DNA of 64,000 nt from Leucobacter luti (GTDB lineage: Bacteria > Actinomycetota > Actinomycetes > Actinomycetales > Microbacteriaceae), in contig NZ_CP080492.1 in the NCBI RefSeq assembly GCF_019464495.1, forward strand, positions 1,054,001 through 1,118,000. Direction: 5' to 3'. The position numbers and the translations under genes are program-made. The notes beneath the pieces were generated by a model. That model saw only the letters and a program-made list of their open reading frames with translations, was not told the DNA's origin and did not search any database. This document shows, piece by piece, positions 43,974 through 53,366 of this stretch (position 1 is its first letter; each line of letters opens with the position of its first letter).

Positions 43974-45083
43974 ATGTCCCGCTTGAGGTCACCAGAGTCA
44001 GCCACGGCGCTGCTCCCTCGCGACACCCCGGTTCAGCTCGTCACTGCCGCGGGAGAGCACACGCCGGACCCGGCATACGCCATACCGACTGACGACGAGC
44101 TGATCCGCGCGTACTCCAGCCTCGTGACTGGGCGCCGCATCAACGACCAGTGCAATGCACTGGTGCGCCAGGGCCGGCTTGCGGTCTATCCTTCGTCAAA
44201 CGGCCAAGAAGCGTGCCAGATTGCTGCGGCCCTCGCCCTGCGCGAAACTGATTGGCTCTTCCCCACCTACCGCGACTCGGTGGCGATTATCTCTCGCGGC
44301 GTCGCACCCGCGGAAGCAATGGTCCTGCTGCGCGGTGACTGGCACTCAGGCTACGACCCGCACGAGCACTGCGTCGCCCCGCAAGCCACCCCGCTCGCCA
44401 CCCAGCTCTTGCACGCTGTCGGTTTCGCCCACGCCGCAAAGCTCCGCGGCGAAGACACGGTGGTACTCGCGATGTGCGGCGATGGTGCGACAAGCGAGGG
44501 TGATTTTCATGAAGCGATGAACTTCGCCGCGGTGTTCGAGCTACCCGTCGTGTTCTTCGTCCAGAACAACGAGTTCGCGATCTCTGTGCCGCTGTCGCGG
44601 CAGACGGCAGCCCCCTCACTGGCTCACAAAGCGATCGGATACGGCATGCCTGGACAGCGCGTAGACGGCAATGATGTCGCCGCGCTCCTCGCGGTGCTCG
44701 GGGAGGCCGTGGATCGTGCACGTGCGGGCGCGGGCCCCACACTCATTGAGGCACACACTTACCGAATGCTCGCGCACACGAACGCAGACGACGACACGCG
44801 GTACCGCGAGCACGAGGCAGTGCAGGCGTGGACCGGACGGGATCCACTCAACCGTGTGCGCACACTGCTGCGCGACCGCGGCCTCCTCAGCGACGAGGCC
44901 GAAGCACAATTCACGGAGGCTGCCGAGCGCACCGCAGCTGACCTACGCGCCACGATGCACGCGGAACCCGAGGTGGATCCCGCCGACCTCTTCCGGCACG
45001 TGTTTGCCGAACAGCCGGCGATGCTCGACGCGCAGTGGCGCATGCTCCAAGACGAGATCGACCGAACGGAGGCGGACGCATGA
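43974..45083 (+). CDS. bkdA: branched-chain 2-oxoacid dehydrogenase E1 alpha subunit
   Basis: Thiamine-diphosphate-binding subunit, 369 residues, which decarboxylates branched-chain 2-oxoacids. Start ATG 43974 follows AAGGAGGAG. The TPP-binding motif GDGATSEGDFHEAMNFAAVF ends in VQNN, and YPSSNGQEACQIAAALAL is typical of the actinobacterial E1-alpha. A short extension (residues 1-35) precedes. Operon with E1-beta and E2 (overlapping). Alternatives are pyruvate or acetoin dehydrogenase; the regulator and family resemblance favour branched chain. Confidence 0.9.
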   Translation: MSRLRSPESATALLPRDTPVQLVTAAGEHTPDPAYAIPTDDELIRAYSSLVTGRRINDQCNALVRQGRLAVYPSSNGQEACQIAAALALRETDWLFPTYRDSVAIISRGVAPAEAMVLLRGDWHSGYDPHEHCVAPQATPLATQLLHAVGFAHAAKLRGEDTVVLAMCGDGATSEGDFHEAMNFAAVFELPVVFFVQNNEFAISVPLSRQTAAPSLAHKAIGYGMPGQRVDGNDVAALLAVLGEAVDRARAGAGPTLIEAHTYRMLAHTNADDDTRYREHEAVQAWTGRDPLNRVRTLLRDRGLLSDEAEAQFTEAAERTAADLRATMHAEPEVDPADLFRHVFAEQPAMLDAQWRMLQDEIDRTEADA

Positions 45084-46165
45084 GCACCGCAACGCTGACC
45101 CAACGCCCACACACGCGTGAGTCCAGTGTGTCCGACCAGATTCCTGATCAGACACCGGCACCCCCAGTCGAGACAATGACCATGGCGGGCGCACTCAACC
45201 GCGCCCTCGCGGACGCGCTCGCCGCCGACGATCGCGTCCTGATCTTCGGCGAGGACGTTGGCGCACTCGGAGGGGTGTTCCGGATCACCGACGGCCTCAC
45301 CGCGCAGTTCGGAGAGGCCCGCTGCTTCGATACCCCATTGGCAGAATCGGGCATCATGGGCAGCGCCGTCGGAATGGCGATGAATGGCCTCATCCCCGTT
45401 GTCGAGATGCAGTTCGATGCCTTCGCTCTCCCCGCGTTTGAGCAGGTCGTGAGCCACGTCGCAAAGCTCGGCAACCGCACTCGCGGTGGCACCCGGCTCC
45501 CCATCGTGATCAGAATCCCCTACGGCGGCGGCATCGGCGGGGTCGAACACCACTGCGATTCCTCCGAGGCGTACTACGCACACACGCCGGGGCTCACCGT
45601 GGTCTCACCTTCCACCCCACAGGACGCCTACTCACTGCTACGCGCCGCGATCGCGTCCCCTGATCCGGTCGTGTTCATGGAGCCGAAGAAGCTGTACTGG
45701 TCAAAGGGGCCCGTCGACACCTCACTCACCGCAGAGTTGCGGCGAGCTGAGGTGGTGCGCGAGGGCAGTGATGTCACGCTCATCAGCTACGGACCGTCGA
45801 TGCCGGTCGCCCTCGCAGCTGCTGAGGCTGCCGCAGCAGACGGCCGCAGCGTGCAGGTGGTGGACGTGCGCACGCTTACCCCGTTTGATGACGAGACCGT
45901 TGCGGCAGCCGTGCGCGGAACCGGTCGCGCCATCGTGATCGCCGAGGCACAGGGCTTCGCAAGCGTCGCCTCTGAGATTCAAGCGCGCGTGTTTGAGCAG
46001 TGCTTCGAGTATCTCGAGGCCCCCGTTCGCCGGGTCACCGGATTTGACATCCCTTTCCCCTCCCCCAAATTCGAACACTGGCACCTCCCTGATGTCGATC
46101 GAGTGCTCGACGCTATCGATTCTTTGCACTGGGATGACGCACCTCACTCGGAGGAGACACCGTAA
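45080..46165 (+). CDS. bkdB: branched-chain 2-oxoacid dehydrogenase E1 beta subunit
   Basis: A 361-residue transketolase-like beta subunit that pairs with E1-alpha. Start ATG overlaps the previous stop by 4 nt (ATGA). Motifs: RVLIFGEDVGALGGVFRITDGL, LAESGIMGSAVGMAMNGLIPV, RIPYGGGIGGVEHHCDSSEAYYA, and C-terminal VRRVTGFDIPFPSP. The first 45 residues are a non-conserved linker (MSTATLTQRPHTRESS). Confidence 0.93.
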   Translation: MSTATLTQRPHTRESSVSDQIPDQTPAPPVETMTMAGALNRALADALAADDRVLIFGEDVGALGGVFRITDGLTAQFGEARCFDTPLAESGIMGSAVGMAMNGLIPVVEMQFDAFALPAFEQVVSHVAKLGNRTRGGTRLPIVIRIPYGGGIGGVEHHCDSSEAYYAHTPGLTVVSPSTPQDAYSLLRAAIASPDPVVFMEPKKLYWSKGPVDTSLTAELRRAEVVREGSDVTLISYGPSMPVALAAAEAAAADGRSVQVVDVRTLTPFDDETVAAAVRGTGRAIVIAEAQGFASVASEIQARVFEQCFEYLEAPVRRVTGFDIPFPSPKFEHWHLPDVDRVLDAIDSLHWDDAPHSEETP

Positions 46166-47502
46166 TGCAGACGTTCCACCTTCCTGACCTTGGCGAAGGC
46201 CTGACCGAGGCCGTACTGGTGCGCTGGGCCGTCGCTGTCGGTGACGAGATCGTCCTCGACCAGGTCATCGCCGAAGTCGAGACTGCCAAGAGCATCGTCG
46301 ACCTGCCCACTCCGTACGCCGGCACCGTGCTCGCACTACACGGCGAGGAAGGCGGGACGATTCTCACAGGCGCGCCAGTGATCGAAGTCGGTGATGGCTC
46401 GGCAGCCCCAGACACCCCAGCAGCCGCGCCACACGCCGCCGAACATGAGGCGTACCGCGCCGAGGAGCAGGCCGGATCGGGCAACGTGCTCATTGATACG
46501 GCACGGGCGCCGGCCCGGCCAGGGACGACGGCGCCGCGCAGGAACTGCGGTTCGGCAAGCAGCACCAGCGAACGCCACACCATCCTCAGCCGCTCCCGAG
46601 GCCGCGCGCCCCCGCGGCGACCGCCCGGTCGCGGTACGCTCCCCATCGTGCGCCGCCTCGCACGTGAGCTCGGAATCGATCCTGCAACAGTTGCGCCCAG
46701 TGGCACGGATGGCGCAGTGACACGCGCCGACGTGCTGCGCGCGGCAGAGAACACCGCATCACAAGCATCGGAGCCCGTTGCCCCGCTCGGAGCCGAGCCG
46801 AGCCAGCTCACCGTCATCTCGTCCGAGCGATTCTCACCACTGCGGAAGGCGGTCAGTGCGACCCTCAGCCGCAGCCGCTCGGAGATTCCAGAGGCCACCG
46901 TGTGGGTGGACGTCGACGTGACCAGGCTGTGGGAACTCCGCTCGGATATGGCAGCCCCGGGCGAGCGCGCCCCATCGGTGACCGCGTTGTTCGCCCGCTA
47001 CGCCCTGCTCGCGCTGGAGCAGTATCCGCTCCTGGCCTCGCGAATCGTGGGCGGTGGCACCGAACTCGCACTTTTCGACGGCGTTCATCTGGGTGTTGCA
47101 GTCGACACGGAGCGCGGCCTCATGGTGCCCGTGATCCCCCGCGCAGACACGCTCTCACTCGCGGCCATTGATGGCGCACTGCGCGAGCTGGCCGCGACGG
47201 CGCGTGACGGCAAAATGCCGCCCGAGCGACTGCGCGATTCGACGTTCACCGTAAACAACTACGGCGGCTTCGGTGTGGATGGATCAGCCGCCATCATCAA
47301 CTACCCGAATGTCGCGATCCTGGGCATCGGACGAATCTTGGAGCGGCCGTGGGTGGTCGAGGGCGCGATAGTGCCGCGCCGTATTGCCCAGCTCTCGCTC
47401 GTATTCGATCATCGAGTCTGCGACGGCGGCTACGCGGCAGGCTTTCTCCGCGCGGTCGTCGACCTCCTGGAGCACCCGCTCACCGCTTATCCCCGGGTGT
47501 AG
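46165..47502 (+). CDS. bkdC: dihydrolipoamide acyltransferase E2 (three compensating one-base deletions)
   Basis: Core of the dehydrogenase complex. Lipoyl domain at residues 1-75 with lipoyl Lys42 in EVETAKSIVDLP; peripheral-subunit-binding domain at IVRRLARELGIDPATV; catalytic domain ending DHRVCDGGYAAGFL with the active His. Between about 46495 and 46644 the frame is wrong: adding one base near 46495 restores SGNVLIGYGTG, one near 46556-46566 and one in the C4 run 46641-46644 restore RPVAVRSPIVRR. Three losses sum to a codon, so the gene stays open but about 50 residues are scrambled as written. The ATG shares one base with the E1-beta stop. Confidence 0.9.
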   Translation: MQTFHLPDLGEGLTEAVLVRWAVAVGDEIVLDQVIAEVETAKSIVDLPTPYAGTVLALHGEEGGTILTGAPVIEVGDGSAAPDTPAAAPHAAEHEAYRAEEQAGSGNVLIDTARAPARPGTTAPRRNCGSASSTSERHTILSRSRGRAPPRRPPGRGTLPIVRRLARELGIDPATVAPSGTDGAVTRADVLRAAENTASQASEPVAPLGAEPSQLTVISSERFSPLRKAVSATLSRSRSEIPEATVWVDVDVTRLWELRSDMAAPGERAPSVTALFARYALLALEQYPLLASRIVGGGTELALFDGVHLGVAVDTERGLMVPVIPRADTLSLAAIDGALRELAATARDGKMPPERLRDSTFTVNNYGGFGVDGSAAIINYPNVAILGIGRILERPWVVEGAIVPRRIAQLSLVFDHRVCDGGYAAGFLRAVVDLLEHPLTAYPRV

Positions 47503-47575
47503 CGCACAGCCGTACAGTACGGTCTCGCGGGCTCTGCGTTTGCGCGGAGGCACCGTGGCACCGTATCCTGAAATT

Positions 47576-47597
47576 CATTACCGACCGATCAGTCACT
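47576..47597. promoter_or_regulatory. PaaR-type operator upstream of the thiolase operon
   Basis: A 22-bp imperfect palindrome with core ACCG-AC-CG-AT-CAGT and flanks CAT T ... C ACT; it fits the PaaR pattern at most defined positions. It is 46 nt before the thiolase ATG. Confidence 0.6.
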
Positions 47598-47642
47598 AAT
47601 TCGCGTGGCGGGCGTTCGGGGCAGACGAGGAGGTCATCGCCC

Positions 47643-48859
47643 ATGCCAGAGGCATATCTCGTGGGAGGGGTTCGCACCCCGGTTGGACGCTACGGCGGAG
47701 CACTCGCGGGCGTGCGCCCCGACGATCTCGCGGCGCTCGTTCTCCGCGCTGCCGTCGACCGTTCGGGGCTCAGCCCCGAGGCGATCGCGGCTGGCGCAAT
47801 TGACGAGGTCATCTTCGGAGCGGCAAACCAGGCCGGTGAAGACAACCGCAACGTGGCCCGCATGGCGGTGCTGCTCGCGGGCCTCCCGATGAGCTGCCTG
47901 GCTACACGGTGAACCGGCTCTGCGCCTCCGGGATGACTGCCGTTTCGAACGCCGCGCAGGCGATCCGCGCTGGGGACGCAGATCTCATCGTTGCCGGCGG
48001 CGTCGAGTCCATGACCCGCGCGCCCTGGGTGCAGGAGAAGCCCAGCCGCCCATGGGCGAAGCCTGGCGAGCAGTATGACACCTCGATTGGCTGGCGCTTC
48101 GCCAATCCTCGTCTTTCTGCGCGAGACAAGGCAACCTTCTCGATGTCAGAGACGGCCGAGGAGGTCGCCCGCGTCGACGGGATCACTCGCGAAGACGCGG
48201 ACGCCTTCGCCGTGGAAAGCCACCGCCGAGCGATCAGCGCGATCGCCGCAGGCCACTTCGCCGACGAAATCGTGCCCGTGCTCGCCCCGGATGGCCGCCA
48301 AACCCGGCTCGTCGACACCGACGAGGGGCCCAGGCCGGATACTTCTGTGGAGGTCCTTGCTGGGCTGCGCCCGGTCGTCACAGGCGGAGGTGTCGTAACC
48401 GCGGGCAACGCATCCTCACTCAACGACGGCGCCTCTGCACTGGTAGTGGCGAGCGGCGAAGCGGTGGAGCGCTACGGCTTGGTGCCTCGCGCCAGAATTG
48501 TGACGAGTGTCTCGGCGGCTCTGGCGCCCGAGATCATGGGGCTCGGCCCCGTGCCCGCGACTGAGAAAGCCCTCATGCGCGCCGGCCTCACGGTTGCGGA
48601 TATCGGCTCGATCGAGCTCAATGAGGCGTTCGCCTCACAGTCTCTCGCGTGCATCAGACGGCTCGGGCTCGATCCGGAGCGAGTCAACAGTGACGGCGGA
48701 GCAATCGCGCTGGGGCACCCACTCGGCTCATCCGGATCACGCTTACTGGTGACTCTGCTTGGTCGGATGGAGCGCGAGCACTCGCGCTACGGGCTCGCCA
48801 CGATGTGCGTCGGCGTTGGCCAGGGCACCGCGACAATCATCGAACGGATGAGCCAGTGA
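47643..48859 (+). CDS. paaJ: beta-ketoadipyl-CoA thiolase (PaaJ/PcaF-like), one-base deletion
   Basis: Last step of the phenylacetate route, splitting 3-oxoadipyl-CoA into acetyl-CoA and succinyl-CoA. Start ATG 47643, ribosome site GAGGAGG. N-terminal MPEAYLVGGVRTPVGRYGG, then VARMAVLLAGLPD; adding a base at 47888 (CCG[G]ATGAG) leads to ELPGYTVNRLCASGM, which holds the nucleophilic Cys. The C-terminus has NEAFASQSLACIRRLGL, GGAIALGHPLGSSGSR and CVGVGQGTA. Thus the protein is whole in about 405 residues. Confidence 0.9.
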
Positions 48860-49598
48860 GCGGCCCACTTCTGATCGAAGATCGTGGCACTCACGTGCTC
48901 GCGACACTCGACCGGCCAGAAAAGCGCAACGCGATCGATCAGGACCTGATCGATGCGCTACACGCACTCTGCGCCGAGCTTGAGCAGGTGCCCCGGACGC
49001 TCGTACTCCGCGGCGCCGGCAGCAGTTTTGCCGCCGGTGCCGATATCGCGCAGCTGCGGGAACGCCGCGCGGCAGACGCACGCGCCGGCATCAACACGCA
49101 CGCATTCACCCGCGTTGCCGAACTCCCGATGCCCGTGATTGCGGCTCTGGACGGATTCGCGCTCGGCGGCGGTGCCGAGTCGCCTACGCGGCAGACATCC
49201 GCGTCGGCACGCCTGCGCTTCGGATGGGAAACCCGGAGACCGGACTCGGGATCATCGCCGCAGCTGGCGCCAGCTGGCGCCTGCGCGAGCTGGTCGGGAC
49301 ACCGCTCGCCACGGAGATGTTACTCACGGGGCGGGTGCTCTCCGGAGACGAAGCATACGCCGCCGGGCTCATCACCCAGTTGCACGACACCGGCGCCGAA
49401 GCGTTCACCGCTGCCGAAGCCATCGCTGCACGGATCGCGAAACTCGATCCGGAGGCGACGCGTGCGAGCAAGCGGGTGCTCCGCGCTCCCGCATCCGCGC
49501 ACCCCGAGATTGATTTGGCCGAGCAGGCGATCCTGTTCGAAAGCCCTGAGAAGATGCGGCGCATGACCGAGTTTCTTGAGCGGAAGAAGACATCATGA
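48856..49598 (+). CDS. paaF: enoyl-CoA hydratase/isomerase (PaaF-like), one-base deletion
   Basis: Hydrates the unsaturated CoA thioester made by ring opening. GTG start overlaps the thiolase stop (GTGA). Crotonase features: VLATLDRPEKRNAIDQDLIDAL, GAGSSFAAGADIAQL (oxyanion loop), ALDGFALGGGAEL. A missing base near 49179-49180 (GAG[C]TCGCC) breaks the frame; repaired it reads AYAADIRVGTPALRMGNPETGLG to a normal end, about 247 residues. ATGA overlap with the next gene. Confidence 0.88.
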
Positions 49599-50502
49599 CC
49601 GCGTCAGAGAGTGCACCCACCCCCGAGCCCACCCCGTGGTGCCCGGCACCGTCGGTGTCCTGGGCGGCGGGCGCATGGGCGGCGGAATCGCGCACGCCTT
49701 CTTGCTCGCTGGTGCCAGCGTCACCGTAGTGGAGCAGTCGACCGAGGCAGCTGCCGCTGCCAGAGCACGAATCGAGCAGAGCATCGACGCATCGCTCGCT
49801 CGCGGCTTCGCGGGGGACGCAGAGACCCTTCGGAGCGCGCTCAGCGTCACCGCCGAACCAGGCGAGTTTGCCAGTTCCGAGCTCGTGATCGAGGCGGTGC
49901 CCGAGCTTCTCGATCTGAAGCTCGAAGCGCTGAGCACTATCGAGCAGATCGTGGCAGACCGAGCCGTGATCGCGTCGAACACTTCGTCGATCCCGCTTGA
50001 GCAGCTCGCAGGCGCGCTCCGTCTCCCCAGCCGCTTCATTGGACTGCACTTCTTCAACCCGGTGCCGGCATCGGCGCTCATCGAAGTCGTCGTCTGCGCA
50101 CAAACTGACGAAGCGCTTCCGGAGCTCGCCCGCAGTTGGGTGCGCGCGCTCGGAAAGACGCCAATCACCGTCGCCGACGCGCCGGGGTTCGCATCGAGTC
50201 GGCTCGGTGTCGCACTCGCACTCGAAGCAATCCGCATGGTCGAACAGGGGGTCGCCTCTGCCGCTGACATTGACCTCGCCATGGAGCTGGGGTATCGCCA
50301 TCCCACTGGCCCACTGCGCACCACCGACATTGTCGGGCTCGACGTCCGCCTCGGCATCGCCGAACAGCTCCAGCGCGACCTCGGCGAGCACTTCGCCCCG
50401 CCGCAACTGCTTCGCGACATGGTCGCCGCAGGCGCGCTCGGCCGGAAATCAGGGCAGGGCTTCTACGACTGGTCCGACCCCGCACACCCCACGAGCCACT
50501 GA
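49595..50502 (+). CDS. paaH: 3-hydroxyacyl-CoA dehydrogenase (PaaH-like), one-base deletion
   Basis: NAD-dependent oxidation of the 3-hydroxyacyl-CoA intermediate. Start ATG 49595 overlaps the previous stop. After MTASESAPTPEPTP a base is missing near 49632-49636; repaired, VVPGTVGVLGGGRMGGGIAHAFLLAG gives the NAD-binding loop. Further on IASNTSSIPLEQLAGALRLPSRFIGLHFFNPVP contains the catalytic His, and the C-terminal domain has DAPGFASSRLGVAL and TGPLRTTDIVGLDV. About 302 residues. Confidence 0.88.
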
Positions 50503-50553
50503 GCACATTCACCCCAGAGCCCAGTGACCCTGAGCTCACCGAACGGAGCAGCC

Positions 50554-52604
50554 ATGACGCACACACTTCCCAGCTACATCAAGGATGCCTGGTGGACCCC
50601 GAGCGAAGCTGATCTCGCGCAAACGCCCGCAGCTGAGGTGCGCGACGCCGTCACCGGCGAGGTGGTCACACATGTGTCAAGTGCAGGGCTCGATCTCGCT
50701 GGCGCCATGGCGTTCGCGCGAGAGACCGGACAGGCCGCACTCGGCGCGCTGACCTTCCATCAGCGCGCAGTGCTCCTCAAGCAGTTCGCGCTGGCGCTGA
50801 CAGAGCGCAAGGCTGAGCTCTACGAACTCTCGACCAAAACCGGCGCGACGAAAAGCGACTCCTGGGTCGACATCGACGGCGGAATTGGGGTGCTCTTCAC
50901 CTACTCAGGCAAGGGCCGCCGCGAACTCCCGAACGCGAAGGTGCAGCTCGACGGGCCGGTCGAACCGCTCTCGAAGGACGGTTCGTTCCTCGGCCGTCAC
51001 ATCCGCACCACGCTGCCGGGCGTCGCCGTGCAGATCAACGCTTTCAACTTTCCCGTGTGGGGCGCGCTCGAGAAGCTCGCACCAACGTTCCTCGCCGGCA
51101 TGCCGACGATCATCAAACCAGCCACGCCGGGCGCGTACCTCACCGAGCACATGGTGCGGATTCTCGTCGAATCCGGGTTGTTGCCCGCTGGCGCGATCCA
51201 GCTCGTCTCTGGTTCGATCCGTGACGTGTTCACCCACGCGAAACTCGGCGACGTCGTTGCGTTCACCGGCTCAGCCAGCACCGCAGCAGGGCTGCGCCTC
51301 CACCCCGCGGTGCAGACCGGTGGCGTGATCTTCGGCGCTGAGACTGACTCGATCAACGCCTCGGTACTCGGACCCGATGCCGCTCCAGGCACGCCCGAGT
51401 TCGACGCGTATGTGCGCCAGCTCGTCACCGAGATGACGTCGAAGGCTGGCCAGAAGTGCACCGCCATTCGTCGCGCGATCGTCCCTGCCGAGCTCGCAGA
51501 CGCGGTCGCCGACGCAGTGATCGAGCGGGTTGCCGCACGGGTGGTCGTGGGCGATCCCCGCGATGAGGGCACCACGATGGGGGCGCTCGCATCGACAGAG
51601 CAGCGCACTGAAGTGCTCCGCCAGGTGCAGCGCCTCGTGGACGGAGGAGGTCGGATCGTGCACGGCGCCGGCCAGGATCCGGACGACGGCACGGCGTTTG
51701 TGACCCCGATCCTGCTCCGATTTGACGATCCGCGCGCGGAACGCGTGCACGACACCAGGCGTTTGGCCCGGTCTCGTCGATTATCGGCTACAACTCACCG
51801 GACGAGGCCGCAGAACTCGTCTCGCTCGGCGGCGGCTCACTCGTCACGAGTGTTGCATCGGCCGATCCAGAATTTGTCGCGCGGTTGACCCGCCGGATCG
51901 CCTCGGGTAACGGGCGCGTGCTGACGCTCGACCGCACGAGCTCGCGAGCCTCCACCGGGCACGGGTCCCCGTTGCCAAACCTGGTGCACGGCGGTCCGGG
52001 CCGTGCTGGCGGCAGCGAGGAGCTCGGCGGAGTCCGCAGCGCCTTCCACTACATGCAGCGCACCGCGATTCAGGGCAGCCCTGAGATGCTGACCGCCATT
52101 ACCGGGGTGTGGCATGCCGGCGCGGCGACACAGGGGGACGTCCACCCGTTCCGGAAATCACTGCAGGAGCTGCGCATCGGCGATCAGATCATCTCCGAGC
52201 CGCGTGAGGTGACGCTCGCCGATATCACCCACTTCGCTGAGTTCACCGGTGACACGTTCTACGCACACACCGACGAGGAGGCCGCGGCGGCCAACCCGTT
52301 CTTCCCTGGCCGAGTGGCTCATGGCTACCTGTTGCTCTCGTTCGCCGCCGGGCTCTTTGTGTCGCCCGAGCCTGGCCCGGTGCTCGCGAACTACGGACTC
52401 GAGAGTCTGCGCTTCATCACGCCGGTCTCACCTGGCGATCGCGTGCGCGTCGCACTCACGGCAAAACAGATCGTGCCGCGCGAGACGGACGAGTACGGCG
52501 AAGTGCACTGGGACGCGGTGCTCACCAACCAGAACGACGAGGTCGTCGCAACGTACGACGTGCTGACGCTCGTGTCGAAGACGCCGGAGCTGGCTGAGGC
52601 ATAG
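50554..52604 (+). CDS. paaZ: bifunctional PaaZ: oxepin-CoA hydrolase / 3-oxo-5,6-dehydrosuberyl-CoA semialdehyde dehydrogenase (one-base deletion)
   Basis: Opens oxepin-CoA and oxidises the resulting aldehyde. The N-terminal ALDH domain (about 1-520) has INAFNFPVWGALEKLAPT, AFTGSASTA, TSKAGQKCTAIRRAIVP with the catalytic Cys; the C-terminal MaoC domain (about 545-683) has THFAEFTGDTFYAHTDEEAAA with the Asp-His pair. Near 51756 one base is missing (ACC[G]AGGCG); repaired it reads VHDTEAFGPVSSIIGYNS. Full length 683 residues. ACGGAGC precedes ATG 50554. Last gene of the operon. Confidence 0.92.
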
Positions 52605-52618
52605 CGCTGCTGGGGCGG

Positions 52619-52659
52619 AGTGAGCGGCGCCATCGTTTGGAGTGGTGGCGCCCCTCACT
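52619..52659. terminator. bidirectional terminator between paaZ and the TetR gene
   Basis: A 14-bp stem with one C.C mismatch (52619-52632 with 52646-52659) and a 13-nt loop, midway between the convergent stop codons. Confidence 0.75.
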
Positions 52660-52661
52660 GA

Positions 52662-53288
52662 TTAGCGGAAGTCGCGCACCTCGTTCACGCGCAGCCCCGA
52701 ACGCACATACGAGAGCACGGTCTCGGCGAGATCTTCCGGCTCATCGGGGCCGTCCGGCCGATACCATTCGACGAGCGAGTTCACGAGGCCGAAGGTGAGC
52801 CGCGCGGCAAGGGGCGGATCAATGTCGTCGCGCAGATCCCCCTCGGCTTTCGCCGTTTCGAAGATCCGGCTGAGCCGTGCCGTGAGCGCACGCCGCCGCT
52901 CCATCGCCCGCAGCTCAACTTCGGAGTTTCCGTGCAGGCGCAGCAACAGCACGAGGTACTGCTGCCGCTCGCAGGCGACGAGCACGGCCTCGCGCACGAT
53001 ACGCCGAATTTGAGCTACAGCGTCGAGGTCCTCAGCCTCAGCCTCGTCAAACACACGCTCCAGCTCGCCAAGTGCGCGCTCAAGCGCGATCTCCAGCATC
53101 TCTGCTTTCGAGGAGAAGTGATGGTACACCGCAGATTTTGAGAGACCGAGTCGCTTCGCAATCATGTCGAGGGATGACGCGTCATAGCCACGATCCATGA
53201 ACAGCTGCACAATCACCTCGAGCATGCTGTTCTGGTCGTGACCCGGTCGACCTCGGCGAGTCGCTTGCGGAACCTCAATCGCTCCCAT
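52662..53288 (-). CDS. paaR: TetR-family regulator, probable PaaR
   Basis: A 208-residue repressor. After a short basic arm (QATRRGRPG) comes the HTH LFMDRGYDASSLDMIAKRLGLSKSAVYHHFSSKAEM (split across residues 28-62), then a helical ligand domain. Actinobacterial PaaR responds to phenylacetyl-CoA. It sits within the paa cluster between paaZ and paaK, and three sites of the expected operator type lie nearby. Start ATG 53288 with GGGAA upstream. No clear operator before its own gene. Confidence 0.83.
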   Translation of the reverse strand: MGAIEVPQATRRGRPGHDQNSMLEVIVQLFMDRGYDASSLDMIAKRLGLSKSAVYHHFSSKAEMLEIALERALGELERVFDEAEAEDLDAVAQIRRIVREAVLVACERQQYLVLLLRLHGNSEVELRAMERRRALTARLSRIFETAKAEGDLRDDIDPPLAARLTFGLVNSLVEWYRPDGPDEPEDLAETVLSYVRSGLRVNEVRDFR

Positions 53289-53338
53289 ACGGCGTTCCCC
53301 TTCCGCGCGGCTCCCCTGGAGACCGCACGCATTGCCTA

Positions 53339-53358
53339 CGGGCGGGAAATACCGCCCG
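53339..53358 (-). terminator. short hairpin after paaK
   Basis: A 7-bp stem CGGGCGG (53339-53345) / CCGCCCG (53352-53358), loop GAAATA, just past the paaK stop, before paaR. No U-run; weak terminator at best. Confidence 0.4.
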
Positions 53359-53366
53359 GGTCCAAG

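Noticed and set aside
46165..52604. Genuine pseudogenisation of the BCDH and lower phenylacetate operons
   Set aside because: All breaks are one-base losses with motifs intact on both sides, and one gene carries three that cancel; technical deletions explain this better.
53339..53366. Fourth PaaR operator before the TetR gene
   Set aside because: Only a half-site like ACCG..CG is present; the opposite half does not match, and the hairpin explains the symmetry.
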